Source of the DNA: Gemmatimonadota bacterium
Lineage (GTDB): Bacteria; Gemmatimonadota; Gemmatimonadetes; JACCXV01; JAHWKZ01
Length of the DNA: 34,435 bases
Direction: 5' to 3'
Assembly (NCBI GenBank): GCA_025937815.1
Contig: JAICQP010000008.1
Span: 1-34,435 of the forward strand
Position numbers and translations under genes: made by a program. Below are positions 27,898 to 34,435 of this stretch, one piece after another (the first letter of the stretch is position 1; the number at the start of each line of letters is the position of its first letter). The notes below the pieces were generated by a model, which saw only the letters and a program-made list of their open reading frames with translations, was not told where the DNA came from and did not search any database.

Positions 27898-28545
27898 TCA
27901 GATGGACTCGAGCTCGTGGACCGCGACGTCGCCCGCCCGCGGCCGCTCATCGACACGGCGGATCCACTCCGCGAGCCGAGGGTGACGATCCGTCGCGAGC
28001 CAGCGCGCCAGCACCTCGTGGAACAGGTGGTGGTCGTTCGCATCGATTCCGAGCGCGTACTGGAGGAAGGGGAATGCGATGCAGTCGGCGGCCGAGAACT
28101 CGTCCCCGAACAGATGCCGCCGCCCGTGCAGCAGCCGCTCGAACCGGTCCAGCGATCCGGCGAGCTCCGCCCCCAGCCGCTGAATCCGCGCCTCGTCCGG
28201 CTCGGGCTTCGCCATCTCGTCGGCGATGAGGTTCGGCGGCCGCTTCCACACGCGATTGAACCAGTCGATGAACACGTCCATCTCCGCGCGGCGGGCGGGA
28301 TCGGCCGGCCAGAGCGGCGGATCGGGATAGCGGCGCTCCAGATGCTCGAGGACGACCGGAGAGTCGAACACGACCGTGTTGTCGTCGTCGACGAGCACCG
28401 GAACGAGCTCCTGACCGCTCATCTTCCGCACGCGCGTCCGGTCCTTCGGATCCACGAGCGAGATCTCGACCGGAAGGCCCTTGTGCCCGAGCGCGAGCGT
28501 GACCCGCTCGACGTTGAGCGACCGGGGAATGGCGAACAGATGCAT
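27898..28545 (-). CDS. Glutathione S-transferase family protein
   Basis: MHLFAIPRSLNVERVTLALGHKGLPVEISLVDPKDRTRVRKMSGQELVPVLVDDDNTVVFDSPVVLEHLERRYPDPPLWP: thioredoxin-like GST N-domain. Confidence 0.92.
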   Translation of the reverse strand: MHLFAIPRSLNVERVTLALGHKGLPVEISLVDPKDRTRVRKMSGQELVPVLVDDDNTVVFDSPVVLEHLERRYPDPPLWPADPARRAEMDVFIDWFNRVWKRPPNLIADEMAKPEPDEARIQRLGAELAGSLDRFERLLHGRRHLFGDEFSAADCIAFPFLQYALGIDANDHHLFHEVLARWLATDRHPRLAEWIRRVDERPRAGDVAVHELESI

Positions 28546-28652
28546 GTCCGCCGAGTATCGCCGGCCTTCGAATCCGCGGCCAGGGTCGCGCCGTGCGCTG
28601 CCGGATGGATAGATTGCGAAACCCCGGCAACGGAACGAAATGAGGAGGTCGG

Positions 28653-29507
28653 ATGCGGGTCCTGGTGTTCGGCGGCACGGGCAAGGTGGGAAGGCCGCTC
28701 GTGGCGGCGCTCGTCGAGAAGGGCGTCGACGTGCGGGTGTTGACGCGCTCGCCGGAGACCGAGGACGCACCGCGGGGGGCCGAGCTCGTGGCGGGCGACA
28801 TGTCCCTGCCCGAGTCCCTGACACCCGCGTTCCAGGGCGTCGACCGATGCTACCTGCTGACCCCGCTGTCCGAACAGGAGATCGAGCTGGGGTCGAACGC
28901 CGTCGAGGCGGCCCGCCGTGCGGGGATCGAGCGGATCGTGTTTCAGTCCATCCTCCGCGCGGATGAGGCTCCCGAGATCCCCCACTTCGCGAGCAAGGTG
29001 CGGATCCACGATCAGATCCGCGAGAGCGGCATCCCGTGGGTCCTCATCTCGCCCAGCAGCTTCTATCAGAACGACGTCGTGCTGCGGGATCTCATCCTCG
29101 GGCCGGGGATCTACGCCAATCCCATCGGGTCGAAGGGAGTCAACCGGGTCGACGTGCGCGACATCGCGGACGTCGCCGCCTCCCTGCTCCTCGAAGAGGG
29201 GAACACGTCGCGTGACGTCCCTGTAGTCGGCCCCGACACGTGGACCGGCCCCTCCATCGCGGCCGTCTATTCCGAGATCCTCGGCCGGAGGGTACGGTAT
29301 TCCGGTGACGACCTGGAGGCGTGGGCGGTGGCCGCGAGCGGGCATTTGCCCCGGTGGCTGCTGCGGGATCTCCGGATCATGTTCGATTACTTCCAGCGCA
29401 ACAGCCTGCTCCCCACCGACCGTCAGATCGCCGAGTCGCGTGCGGCGCTCGGGCACGAGCCGCGTCCGTTCCTCGACTTCGCGCGGGAGCTCGTGGCCGG
29501 CGCCTGA
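28653..29507 (+). CDS. NmrA-like NAD(P)-binding protein
   Basis: MRVLVFGGTGKVGRPLVAALVEKGVDVRVLTRSPE; Rossmann GxxGxxG. Confidence 0.92.
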   Translation: MRVLVFGGTGKVGRPLVAALVEKGVDVRVLTRSPETEDAPRGAELVAGDMSLPESLTPAFQGVDRCYLLTPLSEQEIELGSNAVEAARRAGIERIVFQSILRADEAPEIPHFASKVRIHDQIRESGIPWVLISPSSFYQNDVVLRDLILGPGIYANPIGSKGVNRVDVRDIADVAASLLLEEGNTSRDVPVVGPDTWTGPSIAAVYSEILGRRVRYSGDDLEAWAVAASGHLPRWLLRDLRIMFDYFQRNSLLPTDRQIAESRAALGHEPRPFLDFARELVAGA

Positions 29508-29528
29508 CGGGGGGCCTCCGGGCCGGCC

Positions 29529-30722
29529 ATGTCGATCCCCATCCTCAGCCTGCGCTCGGAGATCCGCGCTCTTCCGCGTGGTGCGTGGATCCTCTACGCC
29601 GAGACGCTCGTCAACCGGCTGGGGACGTTCGTCCTCGTCTTCCTCGTCCTCTGGCTCACCCGGATCGGCTGGTCTCCCGGTATGGCGGGTCTGGCGGTCA
29701 GCGTGTACGGGTTGGGTGGGCTCATCGCCTCGCTCGTCGGCGGCTGGTTGGCCGACCGTTTCGGGCGCCGCCGCACGATCGCGCTATCGATGTTCTCCTC
29801 CGCAGCCGTGCTCCTCACCCTGCCCCACATGCGCGATACGTGGGCGGTGCTGACGCTGGCCGGCCTCGCCGGGCTGACGTCAGAGCTCTACCGCCCGGCC
29901 GCGAACGGCCTGTTGACCGACCTGATCCCCGCGGGCCGCCGCGTTCCCGGATTCGCCATCTACCGTCTGGCGGTCAACCTCGGGCACGCGGTCGGGCCGG
30001 CAATCGGCGGCTTCGTCGCCGAGCGATCGTTCGTCTGGGTGTTCACCGCCGACGCCGCGACGTCGATCGTGGCGGGGATCGTCGCGCTCACGCTCCTGCC
30101 GGAGGGCCGGCGCTCGCGGCGCGAGGAGGACCCGGTCGGCGGGTTCCGCGGAGCGCTCGTGGCCGACCGGCCGTTCCTGCTGTTCCTCGTCGCGACGACG
30201 CTCGTGACGCTGATCGCCTTCCAGAGCACCGCCAGCTTCCCGCTCCAGATGCGGGCCAACGGCCTCACCAGCGCGCACTACGGACTCCTGATGTCCTTGA
30301 ATGGCCTGCTCGTGGTCCTGTTCGAGCTGCCACTGGTGGGGATCACCCGCCGATTGCGCCCGCGTCCGGTGATGGCGGTGGGGATCGCTCTGACCGGGCT
30401 CGGGTTCGGCCTCGTCGCTTGGGCGGACTCGTTCGCGATCTTCGCCCTGACGGTGGTCGTCTGGACCGCGGGCGAGATCGTGTTCACCCCGGTCGCCGCC
30501 GCGTACGTCGGAGACGTCGCCCCGGAGGCCCTGCGCGGGCGCTACTACGGCGCGTGGCTGCTCACGCATTCGGTGGGTATCGTGCTGGGCCCGGGTCTCG
30601 GCACCGCGGTCTACGCGCTCAGCCCCGCAGGCCTCTGGGCCGGCTGCGCGGCTCTCGGGCTGGTGGGCGCGCTCCTCGTCCTGGTTTCGACAACCGCCCG
30701 GCGCGCCGCTCCGGTTCCGTAG
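29529..30722 (+). CDS. MFS transporter
   Basis: 12-TM-like; GGWLADRFGRRRTIALSMFSSA motif A; VAAAYVGDVAPEALRGRYYGAW. Confidence 0.92.
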   Translation: MSIPILSLRSEIRALPRGAWILYAETLVNRLGTFVLVFLVLWLTRIGWSPGMAGLAVSVYGLGGLIASLVGGWLADRFGRRRTIALSMFSSAAVLLTLPHMRDTWAVLTLAGLAGLTSELYRPAANGLLTDLIPAGRRVPGFAIYRLAVNLGHAVGPAIGGFVAERSFVWVFTADAATSIVAGIVALTLLPEGRRSRREEDPVGGFRGALVADRPFLLFLVATTLVTLIAFQSTASFPLQMRANGLTSAHYGLLMSLNGLLVVLFELPLVGITRRLRPRPVMAVGIALTGLGFGLVAWADSFAIFALTVVVWTAGEIVFTPVAAAYVGDVAPEALRGRYYGAWLLTHSVGIVLGPGLGTAVYALSPAGLWAGCAALGLVGALLVLVSTTARRAAPVP

Positions 30723-30738
30723 CCGCGAACCGGAGGCG

Positions 30739-31386
30739 TCAGGCTCCGGCGGGACCGCGTGGCTCGTCGAGGCGCTCCTGGAAGGCCTCGTAGAAGCGCC
30801 CCACGTGAAGCCCGTCGACGAGCGCGTGGTGGACCTCCACCGATACGGGCATCCGCCGCCGGCCGCCGACTTCGCGGTGCTTCCCGAAGACGATCTTCGG
30901 TACCGCATCCTCCGTGCCCCAGCGCCGGGCATGGGAGAAGCTCGTGAACGGCACCCAGGGGATCACGGAGTAGTGAATCAGGTCGTCGCGATCGTCCTGT
31001 GGGTCGAGGGGGCCCGATTCCGCCCGCACGCGCCCGGTAATCTCCGCCACGTGTTCGATGAACGGGCCCATGTGCGGCGTATAGTCGTAGTACGCGAAGC
31101 GGAAGGTGCCGTTCGGCAGGAGGACGGTGGATCCCCCGTGGAGCACCGGATGGATGACCACCTCCGGGCCGCGGATCCGGTACCGGAGCTCCTCGACCTC
31201 GTTGGCCGCCGCCAGCGAACACCACAGGGACGCGGCGAAGAAGGACCGCGCAGAGTCCTCCCGGCACCAGGCGTGCAACCCCGTGACGTCCACGTCCGCG
31301 CACAGGTTGAACCAGGGATTGTCGTACGCGCGGAAGAGCTCGTAGTGCTGACGGCGGGGCCAGGTGTCGAGATCGATCCGGATCAC
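30739..31386 (-). CDS. Chloramphenicol acetyltransferase (CAT)-like acyltransferase
   Basis: GTG at 31386 overlapping the tfoX-N stop (GTGA). IDLDTWPRRQHYELFRAYDNPWFNLCADVDVTGLHAWCRE...; catalytic VEVHHALVDGLHVGRFYEAFQ. Confidence 0.92.
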   Translation of the reverse strand: MIRIDLDTWPRRQHYELFRAYDNPWFNLCADVDVTGLHAWCREDSARSFFAASLWCSLAAANEVEELRYRIRGPEVVIHPVLHGGSTVLLPNGTFRFAYYDYTPHMGPFIEHVAEITGRVRAESGPLDPQDDRDDLIHYSVIPWVPFTSFSHARRWGTEDAVPKIVFGKHREVGGRRRMPVSVEVHHALVDGLHVGRFYEAFQERLDEPRGPAGA

Positions 31387-31766
31387 GGGCGGCCCTTCTT
31401 CTTCGTCGCGGCTTTCCGCCTCTGCGGCTTCCTTCTCGCCCGCTCCGCGACGGCGAGCGCTTCCCGGACCCACGAGGCGAGCTCGTCGGCGTCCTCGATG
31501 ACGTCCGGCGGGACCTGCCAGTAGCCGTTCATCGGCGAGCCCATGGGGTTGAAGGGCTTCATGCGGCGCTTCGCGTAGCGCGGCCGCGTCGCGTCGTCGA
31601 CCTTGAAATACAGGAGATCGTCGTCGATGAGGCCGAAGAACCGGTCGCCGGAATAGAGGCCCAGGCCGCCGAACATGGGGCGCGAGCGGACCGGCTCCAC
31701 GCGGCCGATCTGGTCCTCGACGAAGGCGCGAAACTCCGGGCTCACCGCCATCGCATCATGCGCCAC
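31383..31766 (-). CDS. TfoX/Sxy N-terminal domain protein
   Basis: VEPVRSRPMFGGLGLYSGDRFFGLIDDDLLYFKVDDATRPRYAKRRMKPF; Lys/Arg-rich C-tail. Confidence 0.92.
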   Translation of the reverse strand: MAHDAMAVSPEFRAFVEDQIGRVEPVRSRPMFGGLGLYSGDRFFGLIDDDLLYFKVDDATRPRYAKRRMKPFNPMGSPMNGYWQVPPDVIEDADELASWVREALAVAERARRKPQRRKAATKKKGRP

Positions 31767-31806
31767 ATGGAACGATCCTCCGCCGCCTCAGAGAGCTCCC
31801 GCCGAC

Positions 31807-32640
31807 TCAGCACCCGCGCGTGAACCACCATACCCACGGGCCCTGTCCGTCGTCCCGCCAGCGGATCCACCCCTCTTCGGCGATCCCGCGGGTGGGTGGC
31901 GGGTCCGCGCAATAGAGCGGCGGGCTCGTGGCGCGGACGCGCATCCAGTCGCCGCGGATCTCGAGCGGGTGAAGCTCGGTAGCCTCGTACCCGGAAAGCC
32001 AGAACGAGCGCCGATACCCGGTTCCAGGGCCGGCGCGAAGCGCGTGCCGTTCGCGCGTGCGGAAGAACAGCGGGCCGGCGCTCTCCTGGGCGAATCTCGC
32101 TTCCCAGGATTCGTAGACGATCGGTGGGTCCGATGCGGAGAGGTGGCACGTCGAAGCCCACCCGCTCCCGTCGGGGCCGGGCGCGAACCTGAACCGTACC
32201 CATCCGGCCTCGCGGGCTTCCTCGACGATCCAGCTCGCCACCTCGTAGCCGGTCTCCACCATCGAGCCGGTCGCCAGCGGCTCTGCCGGCGCGTAGCCGT
32301 GGGCGAGCCACCAGCCGTCGGCTATCCACCCCATGGGAACGCCTCCGGGCTCGACGTACACCGGCAGCTCTACCCGCCGGAGCCAGTCGATGTCAGCGGG
32401 CGACTCGGGAGCCAGCGCAGCCTGGAGGTGGCCGATTCCCAGGTCGACCGTCGGGTCGAAGCCGCGCAGGGGCTCGTATTCCGCTGCGGGCGGCGCCTCG
32501 GAAGGAGGCTCGGGCGCCGGGGGGATCGGAGCCCCACGAGGGTGACACAACTCCTCGGCCGATTCGTCGGGGGGTTCCTGCGCGATCGCCCGCGGCGCGA
32601 CACAGAGCCAGACCGCGAGAAGCGCGACGACTCGCTTCAC
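31807..32640 (-). CDS. Secreted hypothetical protein, possibly SH3-like C-terminus
   Basis: [21 protein letters not shown] signal peptide; C-terminal [39 protein letters not shown] resembles bacterial SH3 repeats. Confidence 0.75.
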   Translation of the reverse strand: MKRVVALLAVWLCVAPRAIAQEPPDESAEELCHPRGAPIPPAPEPPSEAPPAAEYEPLRGFDPTVDLGIGHLQAALAPESPADIDWLRRVELPVYVEPGGVPMGWIADGWWLAHGYAPAEPLATGSMVETGYEVASWIVEEAREAGWVRFRFAPGPDGSGWASTCHLSASDPPIVYESWEARFAQESAGPLFFRTRERHALRAGPGTGYRRSFWLSGYEATELHPLEIRGDWMRVRATSPPLYCADPPPTRGIAEEGWIRWRDDGQGPWVWWFTRGC

Positions 32641-32653
32641 GCGCGCGCTGCGG

Positions 32654-33718
32654 CTACTCTGCCTCCGCGGCCACCGCTTCCTCGGGCTCCGTCTCCCCCG
32701 ACTCCGCGCTGCCCGCCGACTTGGCGATCCCCATCGCGACCTTGAGCTGGGACTCGATCTCTTCGGCGATGTCCGGGTTGTCCCTCAGGAACTGCTTGGC
32801 GTTCTCGCGGCCCTGGCCGAGGCGGGTGTCGCCGTAGCTGTACCAGGCGCCCGACTTCTCGACCACCCGGGCCTCGACGCCGAGGTCGATCAAGAGCCCC
32901 TCGCGGCTGATCCCCTGGCCGTACACGACGTCGAACTCGGCCATCTTGAACGGCGGGGCGACCTTGTTCTTGACGACCTTGACCCGGCACCGATTCCCGA
33001 CGACCTCGTCGCCCTCCTTGATCGCGCCTACGCGGCGAATGTCGAGCCGCACGGAGGAATAGAATTTGAGCGCCCGCCCGCCCGGTTGGGTCTCGGGGTT
33101 GCCGAACATCACGCCGATCTTCTCGCGGATCTGGTTGATGAACACGACCGCGCACTGCGAGCGGTTGATCGCGCCGGCGAGCTTCCGGAGCGCCTGGCTC
33201 ATGAGCCGCGCCTGGAGCCCGACGTGGCTGTCGCCCATCTCGCCCTCGATCTCGGCCTTGGGTACGAGCGCCGCGACCGAGTCGACGACGACGACCGAGA
33301 CCGCGTTCGAGCGCACCAGCACTTCGGCGATCTCGAGCGCCTGCTCGCCGGTATCGGGCTGGGAGACCAGCAGGTTGTCGATGTCGACGCCGAGCTTGCG
33401 CGCATAGTCGGCGTCGAGCGCGTGCTCGGCGTCGATGAAGGCGGCGATCCCGCCCTGGCGCTGGGCGTTGGCGATGACGTGGAGGGCGAGTGTCGTCTTG
33501 CCGGAGGACTCCGGACCGTAGATCTCGGTGACGCGGCCCTTGGGGATCCCCCCCACGCCGATGGCGGCGTCCAGGTTGAAGGCCCCCGTGGGGATCGCCT
33601 CGACCTGCATCCGCATGCCCGTCCCCAGCCGCATGATCGCCCCCTTGCCGTACTGACGCTCGATCTGGGTGATCGCCAGACCCAGCGCCTTCTCCTGATC
33701 CTTCGTCATCTCCGCCAT
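32654..33718 (-). CDS. recA: Recombinase RecA
   Basis: [32 protein letters not shown]...[42 protein letters not shown]...; SD-like GAAGGAG/GAAGG directly upstream. Confidence 0.99.
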   Translation of the reverse strand: MAEMTKDQEKALGLAITQIERQYGKGAIMRLGTGMRMQVEAIPTGAFNLDAAIGVGGIPKGRVTEIYGPESSGKTTLALHVIANAQRQGGIAAFIDAEHALDADYARKLGVDIDNLLVSQPDTGEQALEIAEVLVRSNAVSVVVVDSVAALVPKAEIEGEMGDSHVGLQARLMSQALRKLAGAINRSQCAVVFINQIREKIGVMFGNPETQPGGRALKFYSSVRLDIRRVGAIKEGDEVVGNRCRVKVVKNKVAPPFKMAEFDVVYGQGISREGLLIDLGVEARVVEKSGAWYSYGDTRLGQGRENAKQFLRDNPDIAEEIESQLKVAMGIAKSAGSAESGETEPEEAVAAEAE

Positions 33719-33812
33719 CCTTCGCGCTCCTTCGCCCCCGCTGCCGCGGCGGACGCTCGATTGGTGACCGGCCGGGGCCGGATCGCTTCGCTTTCGGGTT
33801 TCTTTCGGTACC

Positions 33813-33841
33813 ACTCTAGCACGCCACGGGGACAGGATCAA
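33813..33841 (-). promoter_or_regulatory. Candidate sigma70-type promoter of recA
   Basis: On the minus strand TTGATC (33841-33836), 17-bp spacer, TAGAGT (33818-33813), about 95 bp upstream of the recA ATG. Confidence 0.5.
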
Positions 33842-33859
33842 GCACCCCGGCGGGCGGGC

Positions 33860-34375
33860 TCAGCGGATCGTGTCCGGCGCGGCTCCGGCCATCGTGTCCA
33901 CGTGCGCCCCCGGGGTATCGATCTCGGCCTGGGTTACGGTCAGCCGCAGCATCTGGACGGCGGGCCGCAGCCGCTCGGCGAGATCGATCTTCCATCCGTC
34001 CTCCTCGCGCACGAGCGGGATCTCGTTCGGATCCCCCTCCACGGTCACGATCACGGTCGCAGAGTCGCCATGCAGCGTCGAACCTTCGACGTTCCCGCCA
34101 CAGAACGCCCGGCACCAATCCTCGATCGTGATGGCGGGCTGGCCGCTGGCGGGCTCCGCCCTGCGGCTCAGGCTCTCGACCTCCGCAACGAGAGTCCGCG
34201 TCTCGGCCGTGAACGATGCCGCCACCTCCGCGCCGTCGTTCGCCGCGAGCGCGTCGAGGAAGCTCCGGACCGAGCCCTCGGGGCTCGAGCGCGGGCCGCT
34301 CTGGCAGGCGCCAAGCAAGAAGAGCGCCAGCGCGGCGTGGACGATGCCGAACCGAAGCATCGGCGGGGAGCTCAC
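33860..34375 (-). CDS. Putative lipoprotein
   Basis: MLRFGIVHAALALFLLGACQSGP lipobox; SPEGSVRSFLDALAANDGAEVAASFTAETR resembles NTF2/DUF4878-type domains. Start could be GTG 34375 or ATG 34360. Confidence 0.7.
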   Translation of the reverse strand: MSSPPMLRFGIVHAALALFLLGACQSGPRSSPEGSVRSFLDALAANDGAEVAASFTAETRTLVAEVESLSRRAEPASGQPAITIEDWCRAFCGGNVEGSTLHGDSATVIVTVEGDPNEIPLVREEDGWKIDLAERLRPAVQMLRLTVTQAEIDTPGAHVDTMAGAAPDTIR

Positions 34376-34435
34376 GCGGGGCGCGGGGAGATGAGGTTCA
34401 GGAACTCCATTCGCGTCGATTGCGCGTCGCGGAAA
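34372..34435 (-). CDS. C-terminal fragment of an unidentified upstream gene (edge)
   Basis: Open frame ending ...FRDAQSTRMEFLNLISPRPA*, with the stop overlapping the next GTG. Too short to identify. Confidence 0.35.
   Translation of the reverse strand, partial: FRDAQSTRMEFLNLISPRPA

Noticed and set aside
30730-30749. CCGGAG-N8-CTCCGG between convergent MFS and CAT-like genes as a bidirectional terminator
   Set aside because: Only a 6-bp stem, no T-tracts, and it overlaps the CAT-like stop codon; easily expected by chance at this GC.

Overview
High-GC bacterial chromosomal segment (gene style is Gemmatimonadota-like; this is an inference and no marker was checked). I support about 35 protein-coding genes, densely packed, many joined by 1-4 bp (ATGA/GTGA/TTGA) overlaps. 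No rRNA, tRNA, CRISPR array, transposase or integrase was seen. Minus-strand block at the left: ku -> MerR/TPR regulator -> two lipoproteins -> Mth938-like -> msrA -> pspC -> small TM protein -> recX -> transglutaminase-like -> alaS. Plus strand: ligD (PE-Ligase-Pol) overlapping an uncharacterised ATP-grasp-like gene. Middle: M20 and S9 peptidases, alpha/beta hydrolase, DUF72, TrmH-family methyltransferase, an AmgK-like kinase fused to a RapZ C-terminal domain followed by a MurU-like nucleotidyltransferase, TSUP and DUF2270 membrane proteins, and a potABCD polyamine transporter interrupted by a Tat-signal parallel beta-helix protein of lower GC. Right: D-threonine aldolase-like, VOC, GST, NmrA-like, MFS, CAT-like, TfoX-N, a secreted protein, recA and a lipoprotein. 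Best leads: (i) the NHEJ neighbourhood with a coupled ATP-grasp gene and a MerR-TPR gene next to a 9+9 bp inverted repeat; (ii) the kinase-RapZ_C fusion plus MurU-like partner; (iii) the structured leader of alaS, including a perfect 24-bp palindrome; (iv) the beta-helix gene inside the pot operon; (v) recA and recX separated by about 31 kb that contains ku/ligD.
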